NCBI GenBank assembly: GCA_963779515.1
Contig: CAVZYN010000001.1
Coordinates: forward strand, 186,001-250,000
Length of the DNA stretch: 64,000 nt
Reading direction: 5' to 3'
DNA from: CAVZYN01 sp963779515
GTDB lineage: Bacteria > Pseudomonadota > Alphaproteobacteria > Rhizobiales > Hyphomicrobiaceae
Of the stretch, positions 10,294 through 18,716 are shown in pieces (the stretch's first letter is position 1; each line of letters opens with the position of its first letter). Below the pieces are notes generated by a model. That model saw only the letters and a program-made list of their open reading frames with translations. It made no database searches and was not told the DNA's origin. A program made the translations under genes and the position numbers.

Positions 10294-10563
10294 TTATTTG
10301 TAGTAGGGCTCGACCGCGCCGGAGAGCTTGATCGACAACGGGTTGCCGCGCCGGTCCCGGGCCTTGCCGGCATCGACGCGCACCCAGTTCTCGCTGACGC
10401 AATATTCGACGACGTTGGTCTTTTCGACGCCGGCAAAGCGGATGCCGACCGCATGCTGCAGGACGCTCTCGTTGTAGTGCGGGCTGCGCGGATCGACGGA
10501 AAGCCGATCAGGCAGCGCCGGCTTTTCGTGGGCTGAGGCATCGGCGGGCGTCTGGTCGGACAT
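10294..10563 (-). CDS. DUF3297 family protein
   Basis: A small conserved protein of about 89 residues. The block LPDRLSVDPRSPHY, then NVVEYCVSENWVRV, ARDRRGNPLSIKL and a C-terminal GAVEPYYK matches the DUF3297 pattern as I know it; some database entries mislabel this family as glutathione peroxidase. The ATG at 10563 is chosen; a TTG at 10590 would add nine residues. Its function is unknown. It is convergent with the RND operon with only 3 bases between stop codons, and no obvious intrinsic terminator separates them. Confidence 0.8.
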   Translation of the reverse strand: MSDQTPADASAHEKPALPDRLSVDPRSPHYNESVLQHAVGIRFAGVEKTNVVEYCVSENWVRVDAGKARDRRGNPLSIKLSGAVEPYYK

Positions 10564-10892
10564 GGCGCGTTCTGACTGTTGGTTGAGCAAGCGCCGCCGT
10601 TCGAGGGCACCGGCGGATTATTTTTCAATCTTATCGATACTATATGGCGGAAGGGAGGGACGCCAGTCGCATTGATTTTGTTGTCTATTTCTGATCGCCG
10701 CCGCAGCAACCCACCATCGAACCCACCAATTAATCTTGCAAGCCGTTATAGCAAAAAATTCGGTCGCTGTGTCATCACGCGATCAGCCTTTGGTCAGTCC
10801 GTCAACATAGGGACTGAAGTGCGGAGCCGAATGCGGCGCTATTTGTCCGAGCTCGTGAAAAGGTGCATCCGGTGTGCAAATATTTGCGTCTA
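10564..10892. other. Gene-free stretch with att-like core and arm-like repeats
   Basis: No convincing gene lies here. At 10645-10660 the sequence TGGCGGAAGGGAGGGA resembles the 3' end of a tRNA-Ser gene read in reverse. At 10708-10729 two copies of AACCCACCA are separated by three bases. The same two elements recur beside the integrase at 42.0-42.2 kb, in the same orientation and with the arm-like repeats facing inwards at both ends. This makes the stretch a candidate left attachment site of an integrated element. There is no tRNA body on either side, so the assignment is tentative. Confidence 0.4.
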
Positions 10893-11639
10893 TCAATCCG
10901 TGTGTTCAATGCGTGCAGCGAGCGCTGGAAGAAGTCCACGTGTCGCCTTTGCCCCAGGCCTGCGGAAAGTGCCAGCGGTTGCTTTCCGGGTTCCAAGCGC
11001 CACGATCGCTTCGGCCTGCTTCACAGCCGCTTGAACTTGATCGACCACCGGAACGGGGATCCGATGTTTGACCTTGGCGGCCAACCCGGCCAACGGTGCG
11101 CCGCCGAGGATGATGACGTCAGCATTGATGTCGTCGACGGTGCGACAGGCAAGCTCGACCAACAGATCTTCTTTTTCTTCCTGCACATCGGTAATGGATC
11201 GGAAGTGGCCGTCGAGCATGCGGATTCCGGCGCAGCGACCTGTCAATCCATGCATCTCGACGCATTCCTGATACCAGGGCACCAACGCCGTCGCGAATGT
11301 GACAATCGCAAATCGGCGCCCCAGCATGCAGGCCGATAGCATCGCCGCCTCGGCCATGCCGACGATGGGAATATCGAATAATTCGCGCGCACCAAGTAAT
11401 CCTGGGTCACCGAATGCCGCAATGATGGCAGCGTCCACACTTTTGTGATGCTCAGCCAATACTTCGAGTGTCACAGCGCCGCCAATTTGCGCTTCGGCGC
11501 GTGTTGCGATGTAGGGCACGCCCCGCGGGGCGGTCAGCGGGATAAGTGTGGTAGATGGTGCAGCCACCTGACCAGCGGCCGCAAACAGCCGATCTGTGAT
11601 AGCTGGCGTCGTATTCGGATTGAGCAGCAGAATTTTCAT
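10893..11639 (-). CDS. Aspartate/glutamate (hydantoin) racemase family protein
   Basis: This 248-residue protein begins MKILLLNPNTTPAITDRL, the usual N-terminus of the Asp/Glu/hydantoin racemase superfamily. The start at 11639 has GGAG upstream. One catalytic cysteine region is visible around the central LSACMLGRRF. The second lies in the VIILGGAPL region, where the expected Cys is not obvious and Gly-Gly-Ala is present, so racemisation chemistry is uncertain. It is the last gene of an MFS transporter-amidase-racemase operon. That context fits racemisation or isomerisation of an amide- or hydantoin-derived amino acid. Confidence 0.82.
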   Translation of the reverse strand: MKILLLNPNTTPAITDRLFAAAGQVAAPSTTLIPLTAPRGVPYIATRAEAQIGGAVTLEVLAEHHKSVDAAIIAAFGDPGLLGARELFDIPIVGMAEAAMLSACMLGRRFAIVTFATALVPWYQECVEMHGLTGRCAGIRMLDGHFRSITDVQEEKEDLLVELACRTVDDINADVIILGGAPLAGLAAKVKHRIPVPVVDQVQAAVKQAEAIVALGTRKATAGTFRRPGAKATRGLLPALAARIEHTD

Positions 11640-11658
11640 GGGCTCCTCGGTGTTTCTT

Positions 11659-13033
11659 CTAAGACGGCATCTCGGCCAAGGCGCGTTCAGCTTCAGACGC
11701 CGCCCGCAGGACTTGGCGATCAGCACCGCGGCGCGACACAATTTGCAGCCCGATCGGCAAAGTATCGCGTTGGCATGGGATGGAGATCGCAGGCGTGAGC
11801 GCATGATTGAAGAACGGCGTGAAAACGGCATGAGCGCGGGGCGTTACGGCGACGCCGCCGATGTGGGATGGGCCGAGGCGATCGATTGGCCAGGCGACGC
11901 ATGGTGCGGTCGGGCACAACAGTAGATCGTACCGCGTCATGAACGCCGCGAAGCTGCGGCGGATCAGATGCCCGGCCTCGAGCGCTTGCGCCACCTGCGC
12001 GCCGGTCATCGCGAAGCCACGTTCGATCTGTCCCGCAATGTCGGGATCGAAGCGATCGCGATCGCGCTGGAACGCCGCGCCGTGGAGTGCTGCAAGACCA
12101 GCCATCTGCAGCGGCATAAGATCGCCTTCACTCAGTCCCGCAGGCCAGACCGGATCTTCAGCCATGATGTTCCATCCGGACCGGCGCAGCGTCGCAACGG
12201 CGTGCTCAACCGCATCAGCGACATTGCGATCAACCGGGATATTGAGTCCAAGTCGCGGCGAATATGCGATGCGCAACTGGTTCGCTGGCCTAGTCGAAGT
12301 GTGTGACTCGATCGCGATTGTCTCGGGGTCGCGGGCATCGACGCCGGCGACGACATCGAACAGCAATTGGACGTCGGCGACCGACTTTGCCATCGGTGCG
12401 ATCACGGCGATGCCCCAGAATGGCTCTGGAAAACCTGGGCCGTAGGGAATGGCGCCAAAGGAAGGCTTGAAGCCGACGATTCCCGTATGCGCTGGTGGCC
12501 GGCGGCCCGAACCGCCACCATCAGTACCAAGTGCCAGTGGTGCGAAGTCAGCCGCGAGCGCTGCTGCATTGCCGCCGGAGGACCCACCCGGCGTCAAGTT
12601 TGGATCGAGTGGGTTGCGTGCAGTCCCATGCAGTGGCGAATTTGTTTGCCCCTTGCAGGCAAACTCGGGGCTGTTGCCAATTCCGACAATGACGGCGCCG
12701 GCAGCCCGTGCGCGTTCCACCGCGATGGCGTTGGTTGGGGCAGTGAAGTCCTCGAACAGCCGCGAGCCCTGGGAGATTGTGCGCCCGCCGACCCAGATGT
12801 TGTCTTTAACGACAAGAGGCACGCCAGCCAGTGCCAATCGCTCGCCGGCACTGACGCGACTTTGGACCGAGCGCGCTTGCTTGCGCACCCAATCCGGATC
12901 GAGCCGCACGATCGCATTGATGATGGAATTGCCGGCAGCAATGCGCGCCAGAACTCGCCTCGGCAACAGTGACCGCATCCTGCCGCCCGGCCTGCACATC
13001 ACGCGCAATCGCTGCTCCACTAGGTATCGTCAC
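11659..13033 (-). CDS. Amidase (amidase signature family), apparent +1 frameshift near the 5' end
   Basis: The long frame 11659-13020 carries the Ser-cisSer-Lys triad of the amidase signature family: Lys in VVKDN, the cis-Ser in GGSSGGNAA and the nucleophile in GTDGGGSGRRP. It hydrolyses a carboxamide to acid plus ammonia. The first residues of that frame (MEQRLRVMCRPGG) do not look like an amidase. From the GTG at 13033 another frame encodes IPSGAAIARDVQAGRQDAV then TVAEA, a normal amidase N-terminus. Removing one base near 12955 joins it to VLARIAAGN. So either the gene carries a one-base insertion or the sequence has an error there. The true start overlaps the MFS stop by 14 bases. Confidence 0.82.
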
Positions 13034-14213
13034 GGCTGCTCCAAATCACATAGACAGTGGCCATCGCTGCCGCGACCGCGATCGCGGTATAACTCAAGGC
13101 CAGCGTACCCTGCGGCGACAGAACCGCAATCACGAGTGGCGCAATGAGTAGGCCGCCATAGCTCGCTGTCAGCACGGCCCCGGTCGTCTCTGCGACCCGC
13201 CCCTCGGGTGCCAGCCGCGCGACTTCAGCCAGGAACACGCCGTTCCACCCACTGGCCGTTAGGCCGAACGCAAATACGAGGACAAAAAGAACAGGGGTCG
13301 GCAAGGATGGCGCTACCAGGGCTACAGTCACGGCGCACAGGCTCATTCCGCCCCCGAGCCCCGTGAGCACCGAGCGCGGACTGGCCCATGCTGTTGCGAC
13401 CTGCCCCCAGAACAATCGGCCGACCAGTCCACCCGCCTGAGCAACCGCAAGCAAGAGCCCGGCGGTGACATGATCGAGTTGCAGCGCTGTGACGCCATGC
13501 GTTACCAAGTAGGCGTTGAGCGCTAGCTGCATCGCCGAGAACGGTACGGATAGGATGGCGAGTGCCACAAGGCCACGATCCAGGGTCGCAAACGATATGC
13601 GCCGCCCACTGGAAGGTGGAGGCGCTCCAGTACCCGTCCACGCGTCGTAACGCTTGGACAGCATCAAAAGGATTGCCATCACTGCGACGGCAAGCGCCGC
13701 AATCAAATAATATCCCCGCTCTGGCGCGACGTGCGCGATGAGTGGAAGTGACAACGAACCAACAATGGCACCGATCTGATTGCCTGTTTGGCGCACCGAA
13801 AAAATGAGTGGCCGCTGCTCTGGTCGAGCTAGGCGGCCAAGCAGTGTCGCACTCGCAGGCGTTTCCGGCCCGAAGGCCAAACCGACGAGTATACCTGCAA
13901 TTAACAGTGTCACCGTCGATGACGCCGCGGCGCAGAGCATGCCTGCCGCCACCGAGAACGCACAGAATGCCGCGACCCGGCAGGCTCCATAGCGATCGGC
14001 AAGTCGACCGCCGAAGAGGGACGTCGCCATGCCGACGGCAAACACGATGGCGGTAAACCGGCTGATGTCGGCAACCGAGAGGTCGAGCTTGGGCGCGAGC
14101 ACCCCGGGTGCAAAGAGTGCGAGAGCGACCAGCGCTTGTGTCCCAGTCATCGCCACCAGCGCGGGGCCGAGCGGCAGCTCCGGGCTCGACCGATCCTCGT
14201 CAGATGCTATCAT
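13020..14213 (-). CDS. Major facilitator superfamily transporter
   Basis: At about 397 residues with twelve hydrophobic segments, this is a standard MFS carrier. The loop 2-3 signature appears as GGRLADRYGACR after TM2. It probably imports or exports an organic anion or amide. It is the first gene of the operon that continues with the amidase and racemase, which points to uptake of their substrate. The annotated ATG at 14213 leaves only 26 bases to the divergent 5-hydroxyisourate hydrolase start. An ATG at 14150 just before the first membrane helix is an alternative start that would leave more room for promoters. Confidence 0.88.
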   Translation of the reverse strand: MIASDEDRSSPELPLGPALVAMTGTQALVALALFAPGVLAPKLDLSVADISRFTAIVFAVGMATSLFGGRLADRYGACRVAAFCAFSVAAGMLCAAASSTVTLLIAGILVGLAFGPETPASATLLGRLARPEQRPLIFSVRQTGNQIGAIVGSLSLPLIAHVAPERGYYLIAALAVAVMAILLMLSKRYDAWTGTGAPPPSSGRRISFATLDRGLVALAILSVPFSAMQLALNAYLVTHGVTALQLDHVTAGLLLAVAQAGGLVGRLFWGQVATAWASPRSVLTGLGGGMSLCAVTVALVAPSLPTPVLFVLVFAFGLTASGWNGVFLAEVARLAPEGRVAETTGAVLTASYGGLLIAPLVIAVLSPQGTLALSYTAIAVAAAMATVYVIWSSRDDT

Positions 14214-14239
14214 GACAGGCCCTGCAGAGGAGACGCGCC

Positions 14240-14587
14240 ATGCCCGGATTGTCCATTCATGTTGTCGACGTCACCCGCGGTGTTCCGGCGCAGGGGATGC
14301 ATATCGATGTTTACGAGCTCGGCCCGCAACGCCAGAAGATTGCCCATGGGCAGCTCGGACCAACCGGCGCGCTCGACCATCCACTGGCCCGCGAGCGCTT
14401 GGCGCCCGGGACTTACGAAGTGATCTTTCACGCAGGTGCCTTCTTCAGTGCTTCGGGCGTTGCGCAAGCCGCGCCGCCATTTTTTGGAGAGGTTCCTTTC
14501 CGCTTCACGATCGCCGATAGTGAACAGCACTACCACTTGCCGCTGAAGATCACGCCCTGGGGGTTCTCGCTCTATCGCGGCAGTTGA
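14240..14587 (+). CDS. 5-hydroxyisourate hydrolase (transthyretin-like)
   Basis: The enzyme hydrolyses 5-hydroxyisourate to OHCU in urate catabolism. At 115 residues it has family length, an LSIHVVDVTRGVPAQGM N-terminal strand carrying the conserved His, an internal Arg/His set, and the diagnostic C-terminal tetrapeptide YRGS. An AGAGGAGA ribosome-binding site precedes the ATG. It is divergent from the MFS/amidase operon and convergent with the PotABCD-type operon. No urate oxidase, OHCU decarboxylase or allantoinase accompanies it, so it either serves purine breakdown encoded elsewhere or acts on a related cyclic ureide. Confidence 0.93.
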   Translation: MPGLSIHVVDVTRGVPAQGMHIDVYELGPQRQKIAHGQLGPTGALDHPLARERLAPGTYEVIFHAGAFFSASGVAQAAPPFFGEVPFRFTIADSEQHYHLPLKITPWGFSLYRGS

Positions 14588-14595
14588 GGACAAGG

Positions 14596-15408
14596 TCACC
14601 GCAGCCGCCGCGACAATCCAGCGATCCGTTCCATCACGATCAGCGCCAAGACCGTCACAACAATCATGACGCCGGACACGGCGGCAATCGTTACGTCCAA
14701 TCGGTTTTCGAGATCTTGCCACATGCGGATCGGTAGCATGTCCGTGCGTGCGTCACGTAGGAATAGTGACACGGGAACATTGTCGAAGGATGACATGAAC
14801 GCGATGAATGCGCCGGCCAGGATGCCCGGGCGGATCAGAGGCAGCGTCACACGTCGGAATGTGTAGAGGCGTGACGCGCCAAGGCTCGCTGAGCTTTCCA
14901 GCAGTGCTGGATTGAGCTGAGCCAGCGCAGCGATGGTCGTGCGCAGAACATAGGGAACGCAAACGACGGTGTGGCCGATGATCAAGGTCAGTAGCGAAAT
15001 CGGAAAACCGATGAGCGAGAAATACATCAGCGCGGCAAGGCCGAATGCGAGCGCCGGCAGGACCAGCGGGGACATGAATACGCTATCAAGGACGCGTGCC
15101 ATCAACCGTTCCGAACGCGCGACCGCCAATGCCGCTGCAACACCCAACACGACTGAAGCGACGGTTGTCCACAGTGCAACCTTGAAGCTGTTCGTCGCGG
15201 CGAAATGCAACTGCCAAGCGTCCAGCAGTGCTGCGTACCACTTAAGTGAGTAACCCGGCGGCGGGAACCGCAGCGAGAAGCCCGATGTGAAAGAGACAAT
15301 GATGACGACGAGTGTCGGCAATAGCAGCAACGCAAGCCCGAGTCCGGCTAGTCCATAAACAACCGCCGCGAAACTCATCGCTTCAAAGCTTTTCTTTTGG
15401 CGGGTCAT
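14596..15408 (-). CDS. ABC transporter permease (PotC / spermidine-putrescine type)
   Basis: This 270-residue inner-membrane protein has about six membrane segments. An EAA-type cytoplasmic loop is visible as SSASLGASRLYTFRRVTLPL, the contact site for the ATPase. Its sequence style and partner genes place it in the PotC-like polyamine/opine/Fe family of permeases. It is the last gene of a four-gene minus-strand operon (ATPase, binding protein, PotB-like, PotC-like). The start follows the previous stop by 9 bases. Confidence 0.9.
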   Translation of the reverse strand: MTRQKKSFEAMSFAAVVYGLAGLGLALLLLPTLVVIIVSFTSGFSLRFPPPGYSLKWYAALLDAWQLHFAATNSFKVALWTTVASVVLGVAAALAVARSERLMARVLDSVFMSPLVLPALAFGLAALMYFSLIGFPISLLTLIIGHTVVCVPYVLRTTIAALAQLNPALLESSASLGASRLYTFRRVTLPLIRPGILAGAFIAFMSSFDNVPVSLFLRDARTDMLPIRMWQDLENRLDVTIAAVSGVMIVVTVLALIVMERIAGLSRRLR

Positions 15409-15417
15409 TGGTTGGCC

Positions 15418-16275
15418 TTACGCATTGGCCGCGCCTTTTGACAGCCGGCCGAGCGCATTGAATGCTGCGACGGCGCCAAGAACAGCGATCAAGAAAATGA
15501 TCGAAATGGCAGCCGCAAACGGCCAATTGTTGAGCGTCGACGACTGTTGATAGATATACATCGGCATGAACAGCATCTGACCACCACCGACCAGGGATTG
15601 GGTGATAAATGCAGTGATGGCGGCCGCGTACGTCAAGAGGCATCCGGCAATCATGCCCGGAAGCACGAGTGGCATGACGACTTTGCGGAAGGTGCGCCAT
15701 GATCCAGCTCCCAGTGCTGATGACGCATCGAGAAGGTTTGGATCGAGACGCGACAGTGCGGTGATCAGCGGCAGCACCATGAGCGGCATCTGCACCTGTG
15801 CCAAAGCAACCACCATCCCGGTCTCGGTATAGAGCAGGCGCAGCGGCGCTTCGATCAGTCCCATGGCCGCGAGCGTGGTGTTGACGATGCCTTGCCGACC
15901 GAGAATGACGATCCAAGAGAACGTGCGCACAACGACGCTGGTTAGCAAGGGAAGGAGAACAATGAGCATCAAAATGGCCTGCAACCATCCCGGTGCACGC
16001 ACATAGGCCCACGCCAGCGGCAATCCGAGCAGCAGGCACAATGCGGTGACTTCAACGCCAATCCAGAGCGTGTGACCAAGAACTTTTAGAGAGAACGGAT
16101 CGAAGAGAAACTTGGCGTATTGCGTCAGTCCGAACCGTGTCATGGCTGGATCGGTGTGCAGGCTGACGTAGACCAAAATAGCGAGTGGCGCGAGAAAGAA
16201 CAGCGCATAGAAGATCGTAAGCGGCAGGGCCAGCTTGAGATCATAGGTCGTGGTATCGGTCGACGGTGCGGCCAT
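15418..16275 (-). CDS. ABC transporter permease (PotB type)
   Basis: An inner-membrane permease of about 285 residues that pairs with the downstream PotC-like subunit. Its coupling loop reads DASSALGAGSWRTFRKVVMP. The ATG at 16275 is chosen because GAGGT lies in front of it; an open frame upstream to 16371 runs through a stem-loop and is not needed. The substrate of the system is unknown; PotD/PotA-like systems carry polyamines, amino acids or opines. Confidence 0.9.
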   Translation of the reverse strand: MAAPSTDTTTYDLKLALPLTIFYALFFLAPLAILVYVSLHTDPAMTRFGLTQYAKFLFDPFSLKVLGHTLWIGVEVTALCLLLGLPLAWAYVRAPGWLQAILMLIVLLPLLTSVVVRTFSWIVILGRQGIVNTTLAAMGLIEAPLRLLYTETGMVVALAQVQMPLMVLPLITALSRLDPNLLDASSALGAGSWRTFRKVVMPLVLPGMIAGCLLTYAAAITAFITQSLVGGGQMLFMPMYIYQQSSTLNNWPFAAAISIIFLIAVLGAVAAFNALGRLSKGAANA

Positions 16276-16289
16276 GATTACCTCGCGCC

Positions 16290-16310
16290 CCGGACGCCCA
16301 GTGCGCCCGG
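16290..16310 (-). other. Intercistronic stem-loop between binding protein and permease genes
   Basis: Eight bases (CCGGACGC/GCGCCCGG, one G-U pair) form a hairpin with a five-base loop between the solute-binding-protein stop (16335) and the permease start (16275). It has no U-run of terminator type. Such hairpins commonly protect the upstream binding-protein message or attenuate read-through, giving more binding protein than permease. The function here is inferred. Confidence 0.4.
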
Positions 16311-16334
16311 AGTTCGCTTCGCTTCGAAAAAAAC

Positions 16335-17381
16335 TTAGAGTTTGATGTCGCGGTTGAATTTCTCGATCCATCCAGCTCGCTGCAGATTGATCGTCTTCCA
16401 GTCTTGGAACACGAACCGCTTCTTCATATCGTCGTGATCCTTCGCCAAAACCTTGGCGATTTCGCCGCCCATCTTCACCTTCGTATTGGTCGGGACAATC
16501 AGATAGGGGCTCTGCATCAGCTTGGTCTGCACTTCCGGCGAGAGCGCGGCCTCGATCAGTTTTGCAGCCAATTCCCTATTCGGCGAGTTCTTGACGACAT
16601 GGATCGTCGTTTTGAATGCAATGGCACCTTCCTTGGGCGCGACGAATTCAACAGGCACGCCGCGCGCCTTGAGAATTTGGATCGCGTTGAAATTGCCGGG
16701 TCCGATATCGATTTGGCCTTGCTGGTAAAGTGACGCCAACGAACCAGGGTTGGCGGCCACAGCGGCGAGATTGGGTTTCAGTTCTTCGATTGCCTTGAAA
16801 CCAGCGTCAACATTGCCTTCATTACCACCTCGCATTCGCGCGATCTCAACCAAGAAGCCCGTGCCAAGCGTCGAGTTCAAGTTGGTTATACCAACGCGGC
16901 CCTTGAACTCAGGTTTCCAGATGTCGGCCCACGAGGTCGGCGGAGTTTTGATCTTGTCAGGATTGTAAGTGATGCCGACTACCTGGAAGAATGGCGCAGG
17001 CCCCATGCTGTCCTGGGCGTCGGCAATCAGATCTTTGTAGTGCGCCGATTGCGCCACCGGATAAGCGTCAACCAGCCCCTGGTCGATCGCCTGAAGGGCG
17101 GGGCCTGGATCATGCAGCATGACGTCGATAGGTGGATTGTTGAGGGCGGCTTTGACTTTGGCGATCTGGTCAACCGAAAGCATCGGATCCAATGTCATTT
17201 CGGCATTGTTGTTGGCGCTCCGGAATGCCGGCACCAGCACGTCCCTGTGCGCCTCTTCCCAGCTGCCGGTAAAGGTTGCGAACACGAGACGGCGCGCTTG
17301 TGCCTGGCTCAGACCGGGATAGGTGTGGATGGCGGCAAGCGAGAGTGCGCTGGTTATCAAGTGGCGGCGAGAGAGTGACAT
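16335..17381 (-). CDS. Extracellular solute-binding protein (PotD-like)
   Basis: About 348 residues, with an exported N-terminus (MSLSRRHLITSALSLAA, Tat-like twin Arg, then a cleavage region near S-Q-A-Q-A). The mature protein has the PotD/ABC-Fe3+ two-lobe layout (RRLVFATFTGSWEEAHRD..., then YNPDKIKTPPTSWADIW and FKGRVGITN). That motif set is typical of binding proteins for polyamines, amidated amino acids or small anions. The start at 17381 is preferred over the upstream ATG at 17420 because it opens the signal peptide. It is the second gene of the ATPase-binding protein-permease-permease operon. Confidence 0.9.
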   Translation of the reverse strand: MSLSRRHLITSALSLAAIHTYPGLSQAQARRLVFATFTGSWEEAHRDVLVPAFRSANNNAEMTLDPMLSVDQIAKVKAALNNPPIDVMLHDPGPALQAIDQGLVDAYPVAQSAHYKDLIADAQDSMGPAPFFQVVGITYNPDKIKTPPTSWADIWKPEFKGRVGITNLNSTLGTGFLVEIARMRGGNEGNVDAGFKAIEELKPNLAAVAANPGSLASLYQQGQIDIGPGNFNAIQILKARGVPVEFVAPKEGAIAFKTTIHVVKNSPNRELAAKLIEAALSPEVQTKLMQSPYLIVPTNTKVKMGGEIAKVLAKDHDDMKKRFVFQDWKTINLQRAGWIEKFNRDIKL

Positions 17382-17416
17382 GGGTTTTGTCTCCAAGTGT
17401 GAGCAGACGATGCAGT

Positions 17417-18511
17417 TCAAGTTTGTCGAAAGACATTGACAGAGTGAGGGCTAGTAGGTGCGATGAAAACGGATTGACCAACGGTCAACGGTACGCCACC
17501 GGCATTGCGTTGCTCGGAAATCTTGAGCGATGAGCCATTCGCTAACCGCACTTCGTGGATGATCGAAGCGCCCAGCGGCAGGCTCATTTCGATTGAGCCG
17601 GCGAGACCGGTATCAGAGCGTCGTAACTGTTCAGGCCTGAGGCAAACGGCGACGGCATCACCCGGGGCGAGGCCGTCCTGCATCGCTCGCCCCGTGATTG
17701 TGCCGCCGCCAATCAACTCGACCTCGGCCGCACCAGCGTCGGTCGTAGCGACTTTGCCTTTGAGAATGTTCGCTGCGCCGACAAATGTATTGACGAACAA
17801 CGATGCGGGTTTGTCATAGATGTCTGACGGCGAGCCGAACTGCTCAAGGCGACCTTGATTGAACACGGCGACACGATCGGCCATCGACAGCGCTTCTTCC
17901 TGGTCATGGGTCACGATCAGAGTTGTCGTTCCGGCGAGCCGCTGAATGCGCTTGATCTCGATTTGCATGTCGAGGCGCAGGTTTTTATCGAGCGCGGCGA
18001 ATGGTTCGTCTAACAACAAGATGGATGGTCGTACTGCGAGCGCACGCGCGAGGGCGACGCGCTGTTGCTGACCACCCGACATTTCCTTAGGGTATCGAGC
18101 GGCGAACGCCTGTAATTTTACGAGTGTCAGCATTTCCTCGACGCGTGCGCGCGATTCGGTTGTCGGCATTCCTCTGGCATCGAGTCCGTAGGCGATATTC
18201 TCAGCCGCGGTCATGTGCGGAAACAGCGCGTAGTTCTGGAAGACGATTCCGACCGTACGTTTGTTTGGCGGCAAATGGTCGATGCTCGCGCCGCCGACCA
18301 CAATGCGTCCCTCAGTCTGCTGGATAAACCCGCCGATTGCCCGCAGCAGCGTAGTCTTGCCGCATCCGGATGGCCCAAGGAGCGCTACAAGTTCGCCGCC
18401 CGCGATATCGAGTGTTACGCCATGAACCGCGACGGATGTGCCATATCTGTGCGTCACCCGGTCGATCAGTAGATTTTTTCCGGACGCCGTCGCTGCCATC
18501 TGGCCGTGCAT
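17417..18511 (-). CDS. ABC transporter ATP-binding protein (PotA-like)
   Basis: The ATPase of the PotABCD-type system. Walker A GPSGCGKTT, the Q-loop in VFQNYALFPHM, signature MSGGQQQR, Walker B ILLLDEP and the switch His in VTHDQEEA are all intact. The C-terminal third (about 270-364) is a TOBE regulatory domain, as in PotA and UgpC. It heads the minus-strand operon. Its upstream region is shared with the divergent amidase at 18717 and contains one copy of the GTATGCAATC motif. Confidence 0.93.
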   Translation of the reverse strand: MHGQMAATASGKNLLIDRVTHRYGTSVAVHGVTLDIAGGELVALLGPSGCGKTTLLRAIGGFIQQTEGRIVVGGASIDHLPPNKRTVGIVFQNYALFPHMTAAENIAYGLDARGMPTTESRARVEEMLTLVKLQAFAARYPKEMSGGQQQRVALARALAVRPSILLLDEPFAALDKNLRLDMQIEIKRIQRLAGTTTLIVTHDQEEALSMADRVAVFNQGRLEQFGSPSDIYDKPASLFVNTFVGAANILKGKVATTDAGAAEVELIGGGTITGRAMQDGLAPGDAVAVCLRPEQLRRSDTGLAGSIEMSLPLGASIIHEVRLANGSSLKISEQRNAGGVPLTVGQSVFIAPTSPHSVNVFRQT

Positions 18512-18576
18512 GCCCGCCCCAATTCTGATGATGGCTCCAGATCATCGCTCGCGCAAATCCTAGTTGAACTGAAATC

Positions 18577-18585
18577 GTATGCAAT
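18577..18585. promoter_or_regulatory. Candidate GntR operator (GTATGCAAT half-site) in the PotA-like/amidase divergent promoter
   Basis: GTATGCAATCGA begins at 18577, midway between the divergent starts at 18511 and 18717. The same 12-mer occurs on the opposite strand ending at 34057, and a 10-base version lies at 34075, both in front of the GntR gene. AT-rich words of this length are rare in this GC-rich DNA, and all three lie in intergenic promoters. I infer a binding site for the GntR/FCD regulator encoded at 34193. Confidence 0.55.
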
Positions 18586-18716
18586 CGAATAAACTCGGGT
18601 TATGATCAATCGATTGTCGAGACGTGCCTATCGTTGCAGCAGGAGGCCCAATTGAGCGGCAGACACTGCCATCGCGTGCTGCCATGCGGCAGCGCCGACC
18701 AACCGGTGTCGTGCCG

